Positions 33,086-41,833 of a stretch of 64,000 nt of DNA are shown here, in pieces (position 1 is the first letter of the stretch; each line of letters starts with the position of its first letter). The translations under genes and the position numbers were made by a program. This stretch comes from Paenibacillus sp. FSL R7-0337. GTDB taxonomy: Bacteria > Bacillota > Bacilli > Paenibacillales > Paenibacillaceae. A model generated the notes under the pieces. The model saw only the letters and a list, made by a program, of their open reading frames with translations, was not told where the DNA came from and did no database searches. The DNA lies in contig NZ_CP150218.1 of NCBI RefSeq assembly GCF_037969875.1, positions 620,001-684,000 on the forward strand, in the 5' to 3' direction.

Positions 33086-35836
33086 ATGGAGTTAAACAAT
33101 CTTCGCATTGAATACATGGACAATCCCCTTGGTTTGGATATACCAAACCCGCGCTTCTCATGGCATTTGGTTTCTTCAGCGCAAGGAGTCATGCAGACTG
33201 CCTATCAGATCACTGTAACCAAGGATACTGAGGAGGTTTGGAATTCAGGTAAGGTGGAGGCGGACACTTCAATTCTGGTAGAGTATGCTGGCCTCCCGCT
33301 TCAGGCCTCTAGTTTTTATCAGATTCATGTCACTGCATGGGACAATCAAGGCAATCAAGCCAGTATTGCAGGACATTTCGAAACAGGTCTTCTGAAGGGA
33401 AGTAACTTTACAGCAGATTGGATTACGCATACCTTCCCGGATGATGAAACTGCACCTCCCGTTTTCCAAAAGATCTTCACTGCAGAAAAGGATATACAGT
33501 CAGCCCGTCTCTATGCATCCTCATTAGGAGTTTATGAAATTTCTATTAATGGAAATCGGGTAGGGGATCATTATTTTGCTCCTGGCTGGACGAATTACAA
33601 GGAGCGGCTGCAATATCAGACCTATAGCTTAGACGGACTCTTGGAGCAGCAAAATAAAATAGAGATCACAGTTGGAAATGGCTGGTATAAAGGGATCTTT
33701 GGCTTCACCTGTACTCCGAATCATTACGGGGACAGAGTGGCCGCTATCGCCGAACTGCACATCGTCTATACAGACGGATCGAAAGAAGTAATTGTGACAG
33801 ATGAGAGCTGGAAGGTGACGAAGGGACCTATCCGCTCCAGCGAAATCTACATGGGAGAGACCTATGACTCCTGTTATGCAGACGATACTCAATATGAAGT
33901 GGTCCCATTCTCCTATAATAACGAGCGTCTTGTCGCCCAGGAATGTGAACCGGTCAGGATTACCAAAAGGCTGCCCGCAGTGAAGCTCTTTACGACACCC
34001 AAAGGAGAGCAGGTTATTGATTTCGGACAGATTCTGACCGGATTCGTAGAGCTGCAGATTACCGGGCGTGAGGGCCAGGTCATTACTATCCGGCATGCCG
34101 AGGTACTTGATAAAGAAGGGAACCTGTACCCTGAGACCTTGCGGCAAGCAATCTCTATTGACCGTTTTATTTGTAATGGGAAAGAGCAAGTCTTCCGGCC
34201 GCATTTTACTTTTCATGGGTTCCGTTACATTGCGGTCGAAGGCTTAGAGGTCATTCAACCGGAGCTGTTCACCGCCTGCGTACTGCATTCACATCTGGAG
34301 GAAACAGGCAGCCTGACCACCTCGAGTGAAATGGTTAACCAATTATTCAGTAACATTCAATGGAGCCAGCGCGGTAATTTCCTGGACATTCCTACGGACT
34401 GCCCGCAAAGAGATGAACGTCTTGGCTGGACAGGCGATGCTCAGGTGTTTGCCGGAACGGCTGCCTTTAATATGAATGTAGCCTCCTTCTTCACGAAATG
34501 GCTGCGTGATCTTGCTTCTGAGCAGACTGAAGAATATGGCGTTCCGCATGTAATCCCAAATATCCTGGGGAATCAGGAAGGAGCTGCTGCATGGGGCGAT
34601 GCTGCGGTTATTGTTCCTTGGACCGTGTATCAGATGTATGGCGACCTTAGGCTGCTGGAGCAACAGTACGACAGCATGAAGGGCTGGGTTGATTACATCT
34701 CTGGACGCTGCGGGATTAATGGGCTGTGGCAGACAGGATTTCAATACGGAGACTGGCTCGGACTTGATAAGGAAGAGATCAGTAATGAGCGGACCGGGGC
34801 TACGGATGTGTATCTGGTGGCTAACGCTTATTATGCCTATTCCACAGAGCTGCTGGCCAAGACTGCCAGCGTGTTAAACAGATCTGAGGATGCCACCAAA
34901 TACGAAACGCTTCATAGCCAAATCAAATCAGCGTTCCAGGAAGAGTATATTTCCGCAACCGGCAGATTAGTCAGTGAGACTCAAACGGCTTGCGTATTAG
35001 CTCTTCATTTCAATCTGGTGGAGGACAAGCACCGGGAGAGAGTCCGCAAGACCCTGGAGTCTAGCATAGCCCAGCATAAGAATCACCTTACGACCGGTTT
35101 TGTGGGCACTCCATATCTGTGTCATGTATTATCTGAGAATCAAATGCATGAGCTTGCGGGCACCTTGTTCCTGAAAGAAGATTTTCCGTCCTGGCTGTAC
35201 GCAGTTAAGAAGGGAGCTACAACCATCTGGGAACGGTGGAACTCCATTCTCCCGAATGGAGATTTCGATACATCAGGCATGAACTCCTTAAATCATTATG
35301 CGTATGGTTCTATTGGGGAATGGATGTACAGGAAGCTGGCTGGTATTAATCAGATCGAACCCGGGTTTAAAAAGATCCTGATACACCCTCAGTTCATAAA
35401 AGGAATAAGTGCAGTAGAAGGTATTTATCATTCAATATATGGAGAAATCAAGAGCTCATGGTCTTGCCGGAATGGGGGAATTATCGTCAATGTGACGATC
35501 CCTGCCAATACTGCTGCGGTCATTATATTGCCTGAGCAGGAAGACCCGATTGAAGTCGGTTCTGGAGATTACTGTTTTAGATATCCTACACAGACCAATC
35601 TGGACATAGAGCGGTTTACTTTGGACTCCACGCTTAAGGAAGTCATCGAAGAGCCGATAGCTCTTCTGATGATTGAAGAACACGCACCCGGTATGCTGGA
35701 TCATCCGATGATTAAATATGCATATGATTTCTCTATAAGCGAATTGTTGACCAATACCCCTGAGGAAACAGCAATGTTGTTTAAACTGGTTTTGAAAACA
35801 TTAAATGAACCGAAAAAGCAGGGGGCTATGCGTTGA
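33086..35836 (+). CDS. GH78 alpha-L-rhamnosidase (set 1)
   Basis: 916 residues, no signal peptide, so intracellular. N-terminal beta domains (Bac_rhamnosid_N type) with NPRFSWHL and ASSFYQIHVTAWDNQG precede the (alpha/alpha)6 catalytic barrel. Catalytic-site residues are in place: Asp and Glu of PTDCPQRDERLGWTGDAQ and the later Glu of TTIWERWNS. A C-terminal beta domain is followed by about 90 residues without a recognised domain. The enzyme removes terminal alpha-L-rhamnose from plant flavonoid, saponin or pectic glycosides. It is divergent from the AraC gene and paralogous to the gene at 46300 (849 residues). Confidence 0.94.
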   Translation: MELNNLRIEYMDNPLGLDIPNPRFSWHLVSSAQGVMQTAYQITVTKDTEEVWNSGKVEADTSILVEYAGLPLQASSFYQIHVTAWDNQGNQASIAGHFETGLLKGSNFTADWITHTFPDDETAPPVFQKIFTAEKDIQSARLYASSLGVYEISINGNRVGDHYFAPGWTNYKERLQYQTYSLDGLLEQQNKIEITVGNGWYKGIFGFTCTPNHYGDRVAAIAELHIVYTDGSKEVIVTDESWKVTKGPIRSSEIYMGETYDSCYADDTQYEVVPFSYNNERLVAQECEPVRITKRLPAVKLFTTPKGEQVIDFGQILTGFVELQITGREGQVITIRHAEVLDKEGNLYPETLRQAISIDRFICNGKEQVFRPHFTFHGFRYIAVEGLEVIQPELFTACVLHSHLEETGSLTTSSEMVNQLFSNIQWSQRGNFLDIPTDCPQRDERLGWTGDAQVFAGTAAFNMNVASFFTKWLRDLASEQTEEYGVPHVIPNILGNQEGAAAWGDAAVIVPWTVYQMYGDLRLLEQQYDSMKGWVDYISGRCGINGLWQTGFQYGDWLGLDKEEISNERTGATDVYLVANAYYAYSTELLAKTASVLNRSEDATKYETLHSQIKSAFQEEYISATGRLVSETQTACVLALHFNLVEDKHRERVRKTLESSIAQHKNHLTTGFVGTPYLCHVLSENQMHELAGTLFLKEDFPSWLYAVKKGATTIWERWNSILPNGDFDTSGMNSLNHYAYGSIGEWMYRKLAGINQIEPGFKKILIHPQFIKGISAVEGIYHSIYGEIKSSWSCRNGGIIVNVTIPANTAAVIILPEQEDPIEVGSGDYCFRYPTQTNLDIERFTLDSTLKEVIEEPIALLMIEEHAPGMLDHPMIKYAYDFSISELLTNTPEETAMLFKLVLKTLNEPKKQGAMR

Positions 35837-35842
35837 AACAAG

Positions 35843-35880
35843 AGGGCGTTGCAGGATAACTGCAATGCCCTTTTTATTTT
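35843..35880 (+). terminator. Terminator after the first rhamnosidase
   Basis: Perfect 12-bp stem AGGGCGTTGCAG (35843-35854) with CTGCAATGCCCT (35860-35871), followed by TTTTATTTT. Confidence 0.92.
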
Positions 35881-35904
35881 AATGTAACCTAGAAACTGCA
35901 GGGA

Positions 35905-35918
35905 TGAAAGCGCTTAAA
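35905..35918 (+). promoter_or_regulatory. Candidate cre site
   Basis: TGAAAGCGCTTAAA matches the left half and centre of the CcpA cre consensus, about 60 bp upstream of the TACCATA box of the GPH promoter. Confidence 0.4.
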
Positions 35919-35962
35919 ATAAATGTAGAGATAGCAATCATATTTCCAAAAAAACAATTACG

Positions 35963-36017
35963 ATACCATATCTATTTATAACAGAGGATTAAAATAAGGA
36001 ATAGAAAGCGTTATCAT
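35963..36017 (+). promoter_or_regulatory. AraC/cre-type promoter of the first GPH transporter
   Basis: ATACCATA at 35963-35970, TAAAAT (-10) at 35990-35995, AATAAG at 35993, and cre-like AAGCGTTATCAT at 36006-36017. Box-to--10 distance is 27 bp, as at 29352 and 32999; box-to-AATAAG is 30 bp in both this and the rhamnosidase promoter. Confidence 0.65.
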
Positions 36018-36041
36018 TATAAGGCAAACGGGGGTAAAATA

Positions 36042-37472
36042 ATGAATGAAACAACGGATCTTTATAGTACAGAGGTTGTAACACCAACCAAAAAATCGAA
36101 ACCATTAGGTACTGATGCCCAGGGTATCCAGAAAACGATGCGGCCTCATCATTACTTAGGTGACGGTGTAGCACAAATTGCACTGAACTCCATTAGCGGA
36201 CTTATTGGGATGGTTACTTACTTTTATACAGATAAGGTGGGTATTGCAGCTGCAACAGTAGGCACAATTATGCTGATCACCAAGTTAGTTAATGCATTCA
36301 CGGACCTGCTAATGGGCCGTATCGTTGATGGTACTAAATCGAAGTACGGGAAAGCACGGCCTTGGATGCTGTGGATGGCTCTCCCGGCACTGGCCTCTAT
36401 CATTTTGCTATTTACAGTTCCTGCCGATGCATCTAACACGGTGAAAACGATCTATGCATTGGCTACAGTAATATTCGCTTCTGCCATTGTCTACACGGGA
36501 ATTGCTATTCCGTACGGAAGCTTAATGGCCATTCGTACGAAAAGCGTAGAAGAACGCGGTAAGATGGGCCTTACCCGTACCATCTTCGGATACATGATTG
36601 GAATCGTTGTCTCTGTTGTATTAATTCCGGTTACCAATATGCTGGGTGGAGATCAGAAGGCTTGGATCATCGTTGCCGTCGTGCTTGGATTATTATCAGC
36701 CATTGCACTGGTCCTGACCTTCCTTTCCTCCAAAGAGAACAATGCTAACGTCAATTTGAATGAAAGCGATAACGTACCCTTCTGGGAAAGTATAAAGCTC
36801 CTGTTTAAGAACAAATATTGGATCATCATGTTGTTTGCTCAATTATTTATTAATATGATGTATACGCTTAACGGCTCAACGGGGATCTATTATACCAAAT
36901 ATATTTTAGGTAATGAGGATCTGATCGGAATCATGGGTGCTGTTGGTTTGATTCCGGTATTTCTCGGCTTCGCTCTTGTGGGACCAATGATTAAAAAGTT
37001 TGGCCTTTCCAGCACTGCACGTATCGGGCTGATCGTCGGAATCGCTGCCTTGGGTATCCGCTGTTTCATGCCATATAGCTTTGTCGCTGCATTAGTGCTC
37101 GGTGGAATAACAACTCTGGCAACCATCCCCATGATGGCTGTGGGCGGGGTGCTCGTCAATAATACTGTAGAGTACGGTGAATGGAAGACAGGTAAGCGTC
37201 TGGTGGGGATGGTCAATAGTGCAAACAGCTTTGGCGTTAAAATTGGTATGGGCCTAGCCGCAGCGATGATTGGGTGGATTCTGGCCATGGGGGATTATGA
37301 TGGAACATTAACCACACAGCCGGATTCCGCAATAACCAGTATCCTTGTTCTTACTGTATATCTTCCTGTGGCAATACTCGTGCTTACGTATCTCTGCCTG
37401 CGCAAGTATGACCTGGATGCGAAGTATCCTCAGATTGTAAAGGAACTGGAAGAACGCCGTAGTCAACAATAA
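36042..37472 (+). CDS. GPH-family sugar/cation symporter (set 1)
   Basis: 476 residues with 12 predicted spans. MFS/GPH (glycoside-pentoside-hexuronide) features: a short charged N-terminus, YFYTDKVGIAAATVGTIMLI, the loop GRIVDGTKSKYGKARPWMLW between spans 2 and 3, and a central loop before span 7. Members import glycosides with H+ or Na+. Start ATG 36042 after GGGGG. Likely imports the rhamnose-bearing glycoside, or a product of it, for the intracellular GH78 and GH3 enzymes. Paralogous to the gene at 51313. Confidence 0.92.
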   Translation: MNETTDLYSTEVVTPTKKSKPLGTDAQGIQKTMRPHHYLGDGVAQIALNSISGLIGMVTYFYTDKVGIAAATVGTIMLITKLVNAFTDLLMGRIVDGTKSKYGKARPWMLWMALPALASIILLFTVPADASNTVKTIYALATVIFASAIVYTGIAIPYGSLMAIRTKSVEERGKMGLTRTIFGYMIGIVVSVVLIPVTNMLGGDQKAWIIVAVVLGLLSAIALVLTFLSSKENNANVNLNESDNVPFWESIKLLFKNKYWIIMLFAQLFINMMYTLNGSTGIYYTKYILGNEDLIGIMGAVGLIPVFLGFALVGPMIKKFGLSSTARIGLIVGIAALGIRCFMPYSFVAALVLGGITTLATIPMMAVGGVLVNNTVEYGEWKTGKRLVGMVNSANSFGVKIGMGLAAAMIGWILAMGDYDGTLTTQPDSAITSILVLTVYLPVAILVLTYLCLRKYDLDAKYPQIVKELEERRSQQ

Positions 37473-37512
37473 ACTGAATTGGTTCTGTTATCCAATGAGG
37501 ACGGTGTCCTTC

Positions 37513-38217
37513 TTATGCTTTTATCTGACTTAAAAATATCTTTTTCAAAATATTAAGCTGCTCCGCTTCCTTAACCTGAGTCTGAAAAGCCGGAATGCCA
37601 TTTAACATCGCCATCTTTTTAGAGAAGTTGCCAAACACATTCATCATAGTGATCATAATCTCTTTCGTCATGCTCTCTGTTTTAACAGAGCCGTCCTTTA
37701 CTCCAAGGTCAGCCAATTCAGTAAACAAGGCGACTAACCGGTTATATTGAGCTTGATAAAGAGCGATATCCTCCAACGGCTCTTTTGATAAGGCCACGTA
37801 ACATTCAAAAGCTTCTATCAGTTTTGAACTCTGCTGGTGTCCGGTAATACCGAAAAAAATGAATGCGTCAAAGATACGGCTCAACTTGTCATAGCAGTTT
37901 CCTTCGCCGCGAACGATTTTCTCGAATACCTCGATCTCTGATTGGACAATTTCGGAAGCGACCGCGACAATTAAGTTCTCCTTTTTTGGAAAGTAGCGGA
38001 AGACTGTTGCAACGCCAAGGCTTGCTTCTCTTGCAATCTCCTGCATGGTTGACTGTTCGAAGCCTTTATCTGCAAAAACAGCTTTGGCTGTTTCGATTAT
38101 ACTTTTTCTGCGTTTCGCCTTCATACTGCTGCGCTCTTGCTCAAGACGTTGTTGGGGTTGAATGGGAAGGCCTCCTCTGCTTGACGTTGTTCTAAATATG
38201 CTAGCAAAGGCGGACAT
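37513..38217 (-). CDS. TetR/AcrR-family regulator of the P450 gene
   Basis: 234 residues if started at ATG 38217. The helix-turn-helix is STMQEIAREASLGVATVFRYF (about 56-76); the ligand domain is helical. The first 20-30 residues do not look like TetR sequence, and ATG 38217 has no SD. A strong SD-like AGAGGAGG (about 38172-38179) sits seven nt before an ATT codon at 38163, and ATG 38124 is another choice, so the true start is uncertain. It is divergent from the P450 gene; the perfect dyad at 38304-38344 is its likely operator. Confidence 0.88.
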   Translation of the reverse strand: MSAFASIFRTTSSRGGLPIQPQQRLEQERSSMKAKRRKSIIETAKAVFADKGFEQSTMQEIAREASLGVATVFRYFPKKENLIVAVASEIVQSEIEVFEKIVRGEGNCYDKLSRIFDAFIFFGITGHQQSSKLIEAFECYVALSKEPLEDIALYQAQYNRLVALFTELADLGVKDGSVKTESMTKEIMITMMNVFGNFSKKMAMLNGIPAFQTQVKEAEQLNILKKIFLSQIKA

Positions 38218-38303
38218 TTCTTGTCAATTAGATAACGACAAAATTTATGATGAAACCTTAAGCTAGCAGCCTTGTGTAAGAGGTTTGAAATGTACCGCGA
38301 ATT

Positions 38304-38344
38304 AATGATAGTATAATTATTGTAATGATACCAATACTATCATT
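38304..38344. promoter_or_regulatory. Perfect 11-bp inverted repeat before the P450 gene
   Basis: AATGATAGTAT (38304-38314) and ATACTATCATT (38334-38344) are exact reverse complements with centres 30 bp apart, about three turns. The right arm ends just before the SD of the P450 gene. It is the likely operator of the divergent TetR protein. Confidence 0.7.
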
Positions 38345-38359
38345 TTGGAGGTGCCTCGA

Positions 38360-39592
38360 TTGACCATGAATGAGAATGAGAATGCCAACCCAACCAGACC
38401 TGAAGTTGATTTTATGGACAAGGCTTTTATCCAGCAGCCCTTTGCAGCTTATGAACGGCTGCGCGAAGAGGAGCCGGTACATCGTTTTCTGCTGCCGGGC
38501 GGGCAATTTGCCTGGTTAGTCTCCAGGTATGAGGATGCGCTTAAGGTTTTGCAGGACTCACGTTTTGTGACGAATCCCCCGAATGCCGGTAATGAAGAAG
38601 CTTCTTTGCCTTCGCACCAGGAAGTTATTTCTCGAAATTTGATTAGCGTTGGCCCTGAGGATCATCGCAGATTGCGGCGTTTAATTCAAAAAGCTTTTAC
38701 ACCCCGGATGATTGAAGGACTTCGCGGGCGGATCGAGGAGATTAGCGAGGAGTTGTTGGATACTATTGCTGGAAAAGGCACCCGGAAAATGGATCTAATC
38801 GAAGAGTATGCCTTCCCGCTCCCCATTATAGTCATCTGTGAAATGCTGGGTGTGCCTCTGGAGGACCAGGATAGATTCAGAGGATGGTCCGATGTTATTA
38901 TGGAAGGATTCAATAATCCGGAGCTTGACCAGGCTAGCGATGAGGTCATGAAGGCCTTCGTGGATTATTTACAGGAACTTATTGCCGAGCGGCGCAAGCA
39001 TTTACAAAATGATCTTATCAGTTCTTTAATCAGCGTTGAGGAAGAAGGGGAAGCCCTAACAGAGCAAGAATTGTACGCGCTTGTATTTGTGCTGATTATT
39101 GCTGGTCATGAGACAACCGTTAACTTGATTGGAAATGGCGTGCTGGCACTGTTGGAGCATCCGGAACAGAAACAAATGCTTCTTGCTCAGCCCGAGTTCA
39201 TTCAATCCGCTATTGAGGAAATGTTACGCTTCAACGGGCCGGCTGAGGTAAGTAATATCCGCTGGGCAACCGAAGATTTAGAGCTAGATGGCAAACAAAT
39301 TCGCCAAGGAGATATGCTGTTCGTGTCCTTACTCTCAGCGAATCGTGATAGCCTTAAATTTCAAGAGCCGGATACCTTTGATATTACCAGGAAAGTCAAT
39401 GACCATATCGCTTTTGGTAAAGGGGTTCACTATTGTCTCGGTGCTCCTCTCGCCCGGCTCGAAGGAGAAATTGCCGTTAGTGCACTGCTCCGAAGAATGC
39501 CGGATATCCGGCTGGAAGTTGAAGAAGAGCAGCTGGAATGGAGACCTGGCATGATTATAAGAGGAGTCAAGGCATTCCCTGTAACATTCTAA
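38360..39592 (+). CDS. Cytochrome P450
   Basis: 410 residues from TTG 38360 (GGAGGTG six nt upstream) or ATG 38366. Soluble bacterial class I P450 with I-helix AGHETTVNLI, K-helix ExxR in IEEMLR, and the heme loop FGKGVHYCLGAPLARLE with the axial Cys. It resembles CYP107/CYP106-like monooxygenases that hydroxylate terpenoids, steroids, fatty acids or macrolides with electrons from a ferredoxin, none of which is encoded nearby. It is an island-like single-gene unit under a divergent TetR regulator and ends with its own terminator. Confidence 0.92.
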   Translation: MTMNENENANPTRPEVDFMDKAFIQQPFAAYERLREEEPVHRFLLPGGQFAWLVSRYEDALKVLQDSRFVTNPPNAGNEEASLPSHQEVISRNLISVGPEDHRRLRRLIQKAFTPRMIEGLRGRIEEISEELLDTIAGKGTRKMDLIEEYAFPLPIIVICEMLGVPLEDQDRFRGWSDVIMEGFNNPELDQASDEVMKAFVDYLQELIAERRKHLQNDLISSLISVEEEGEALTEQELYALVFVLIIAGHETTVNLIGNGVLALLEHPEQKQMLLAQPEFIQSAIEEMLRFNGPAEVSNIRWATEDLELDGKQIRQGDMLFVSLLSANRDSLKFQEPDTFDITRKVNDHIAFGKGVHYCLGAPLARLEGEIAVSALLRRMPDIRLEVEEEQLEWRPGMIIRGVKAFPVTF

Positions 39593-39614
39593 TTGTAATA
39601 ACTGAACCTATCTC

Positions 39615-39641
39615 AAAAAACCGTGGTAACGCGGTTTTTTG
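39615..39641 (+). terminator. Terminator after the P450 gene
   Basis: Stem AAAAAACCG (39615-39623) with CGGTTTTTT (39632-39640) around an 8-nt loop, ending in the T run. Confidence 0.85.
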
Positions 39642-39661
39642 TTTGTATACATTCTCAAAGT

Positions 39662-39695
39662 TCCCTTTCGTACAGGGTAAACCTCCCTTTTGTAC
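39662..39695 (+). promoter_or_regulatory. Two TCCCNNNNGTAC boxes upstream of the kinase operon
   Basis: TCCCTTTCGTAC at 39662-39673 and TCCCTTTTGTAC at 39684-39695, 22 bp apart. They match two boxes upstream of the MMPL gene (41722, 41746) and resemble the 12-mer reported for B. subtilis YdfI. They are likely bound by the NarL-type regulator encoded at 40996. Confidence 0.65.
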
Positions 39696-39752
39696 GATTC
39701 AACAACTGTATGACTGTAGTACAATCGTATGTAGCAGGGGAGGATGAATACA

Positions 39753-39785
39753 ATGACTTCAATAATTGAAAGCGGAAGGGTATGA
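39753..39785 (+). CDS. Ten-codon leader ORF coupled to the sensor kinase
   Basis: MTSIIESGRV, with GGGGAGG nine nt upstream (39737-39743). ATG 39744 would add three residues. Its TGA overlaps the kinase ATG (ATGA), a typical translational coupling layout. It could also be a by-product of the kinase's own initiation region; no family is known. Confidence 0.4.
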   Translation: MTSIIESGRV

Positions 39786-40999
39786 ATATCCTGAATATGT
39801 TTAAGAATGATAAAAACCTTCAAAACGAAATAAATGATGAAATCATCGTTGCCCGGTTTCCTGTTTTACTCTGGGTTTCATTAGTCTACGCAGCTTCAGT
39901 GATACTTCAAGTGGTATACGGGTTGAACTGGGTAAATACTCTTATTTTCACCTTATGCTATATAGTCCATCTTTATCTTCATTGGAATTTGTACAAAATC
40001 CCCAAAACTAAAGTATGGATCTTCTTTTTAGTTCAAGGACTGCTGATTTTAACATGCGCTTTATTAATGCCATATAGTTCTCCGGCTGTTCTTATTGGCC
40101 TGCTTCCTGTTCTTATTGGTCAAAGCATTGGGATCTACTATCAAAAACGAAAAATTACACTTGTTGCACTATACTGTTTGGTTATCTTCTTTTACACCAT
40201 GTTATATTTGGGCAATCAATATGACCTTTATCTTATGATGCCGTTATTTTCATTAATGCTGATTCTAGTAGTTTCCTATGCGTCATTATTTTTCCAACAG
40301 GTCCATGCCCGAATCCGCACACATACGTTTCTGAGAGATCTTGAAAAGGCTCATAAAAAAGTGGAAGAATTGACACTCGCCAATGAACGTCAACGTCTTG
40401 CGCGTGATCTGCATGATACCCTGGCACAGGGGGTAGCGGGAATTATTATGCAGCTTGAAGCGGTTAATGCTCACCTTACTAATGGAAATACCTCCAGATC
40501 CCAGGAATTCCTTCAGATATCCATGGGACAGGCCAGGAGAATATTGGCGGAAGCCCGGCTGGCGATAGACAACCTCAGAGTGAAGTCGGCGGCTAACATT
40601 GAATTTGAGGAGTCGGTCGGCAATGAAATACGCAGATTTACCCTGGCGACAGGCATCCATATTCACAGTCAAATTGAGATTGTCTCTCTTTTGCCGGGAA
40701 CGATAAAAGAGCATAGCTTACAGATCATCAGTGAATGCTTGATGAATATAACCAAGCACGCTAAAGCGGATAGCGTATGGGTAAATGTAAGTGAAAGGCC
40801 AGGTATCCTCCACCTGGAGGTCAGAGATAATGGTGCTGGGTTTGACACCAACCTAATCGGACAAAAAACGGGACACTATGGCATATTGGGCATGCAAGAA
40901 CGCGTACGGTTAATCGGAGGGAACTTGGACATTAAGAGTCGTCCAACCGGGACACACATCCAAATTGAAGTTCCAATCCATGAAGGGGAAGGGAAATGA
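39782..40999 (+). CDS. NarX/DesK-type sensor histidine kinase, YdfH-like
   Basis: 405 residues. About six hydrophobic spans (about 25-185) form the sensor; a coiled coil leads to the HisKA_3 motif ERQRLARDLHDTLAQGVAG (phospho-His near residue 215) and an ATPase with ECLMNITKHAKA, DNGAGFD and HYGILGMQERV. It overlaps the response-regulator gene by 4 bp. With the MMPL gene at 41834 it matches B. subtilis ydfH-ydfI-ydfJ in order, sizes and family. The signal is probably a membrane or drug stress cue. Confidence 0.92.
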   Translation: MNILNMFKNDKNLQNEINDEIIVARFPVLLWVSLVYAASVILQVVYGLNWVNTLIFTLCYIVHLYLHWNLYKIPKTKVWIFFLVQGLLILTCALLMPYSSPAVLIGLLPVLIGQSIGIYYQKRKITLVALYCLVIFFYTMLYLGNQYDLYLMMPLFSLMLILVVSYASLFFQQVHARIRTHTFLRDLEKAHKKVEELTLANERQRLARDLHDTLAQGVAGIIMQLEAVNAHLTNGNTSRSQEFLQISMGQARRILAEARLAIDNLRVKSAANIEFEESVGNEIRRFTLATGIHIHSQIEIVSLLPGTIKEHSLQIISECLMNITKHAKADSVWVNVSERPGILHLEVRDNGAGFDTNLIGQKTGHYGILGMQERVRLIGGNLDIKSRPTGTHIQIEVPIHEGEGK

Positions 41000-41649
41000 A
41001 CTCATATAAAATACTTATTGTAGATGATCACATGGTGGTCCGAGAAGGATTAAAAATGATTTTGGAGACAGATGACCGTTTTGAGATTGCAGGAGAGGCA
41101 GAAAATGGACAGGCCGCTCTCCGTTTAATCGATGAACTGTCACCCGATGTAGTTCTTCTCGACCTGAATATGCCGGTAATGAGCGGGGAGGAGACGCTAC
41201 AAGCCTTAAAAGCGAGACATTCTGAGATTCCTGTCATTATCTTGACAACCTACAATGAGGATGGATTAATGATCAATGCGCTGGCCCTGGGGGCCAAAGG
41301 GTATTTGCTCAAAGATACAAGCCGGGACGAATTATTCCGGACCATTGAATCGGCAATCCGGGGAAGTACCCTGTTACAGGCTGATATCCTAACTAAAGTA
41401 TTCGCGGCAAAGGAACGGTCAAAAATTGCCGGAGCAAGGGATACAGAACCCGTTAACCTTACGGATAAGGAGCTGCTCATTTTGCAGCTTGTGGCCCGGG
41501 GGTTTAAGAGTAAAGAAATTGCCTTTGATATGGGCGTTACGGAGCGGACAATTAAGTCGCATTTGACCAATATCTACAGTAAGCTTGGAGTAGAATCACG
41601 TGCCCAGGCCGTAGCTACTGCCATAGAACAGGGCATTCTTCATATCTAG
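40996..41649 (+). CDS. NarL/FixJ-family response regulator, YdfI-like
   Basis: 217 residues: receiver with phospho-Asp in VVLLDLNMPVMSGEE and Lys in GYLLKDTSRDELF, then a LuxR-type helix-turn-helix (KELLILQLVARGFKSKEIA, about 150-168). The stop is followed by a terminator and two TCCCNNNNGTAC boxes before the MMPL gene. The paired boxes upstream of both the kinase and the MMPL gene suggest it activates the exporter and its own operon. Confidence 0.93.
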   Translation: MNSYKILIVDDHMVVREGLKMILETDDRFEIAGEAENGQAALRLIDELSPDVVLLDLNMPVMSGEETLQALKARHSEIPVIILTTYNEDGLMINALALGAKGYLLKDTSRDELFRTIESAIRGSTLLQADILTKVFAAKERSKIAGARDTEPVNLTDKELLILQLVARGFKSKEIAFDMGVTERTIKSHLTNIYSKLGVESRAQAVATAIEQGILHI

Positions 41650-41655
41650 TCACTC

Positions 41656-41708
41656 GACATTATCTAGCTATTCCCACCCTGGGATATGCCGGGATAGTGT
41701 CTTTTTTT
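41656..41708 (+). terminator. Terminator between the two-component operon and MMPL
   Basis: Outer stem GACATTATC (41656-41664) with GATAGTGTC (41693-41701), an inner stem, and seven T. It separates the two-component operon from MMPL, so the exporter has its own promoter. Confidence 0.75.
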
Positions 41709-41721
41709 GCTGTTTGTTACT

Positions 41722-41757
41722 TCCCAAAAGTACATGTCCACACCTTCCCCTTGGTAC
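41722..41757 (+). promoter_or_regulatory. Two TCCCNNNNGTAC boxes upstream of MMPL
   Basis: TCCCAAAAGTAC at 41722-41733 and TCCCCTTGGTAC at 41746-41757, 24 bp apart; a TATACA -10-like box follows near 41780. Same 12-mer as upstream of the kinase operon. Confidence 0.65.
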
Positions 41758-41833
41758 GATTCGCCCTTTAAGCTTTTCCTATACACTAAATACATAGAGA
41801 ATACACAACAATAGGATGTCGGGAGGACACGAA

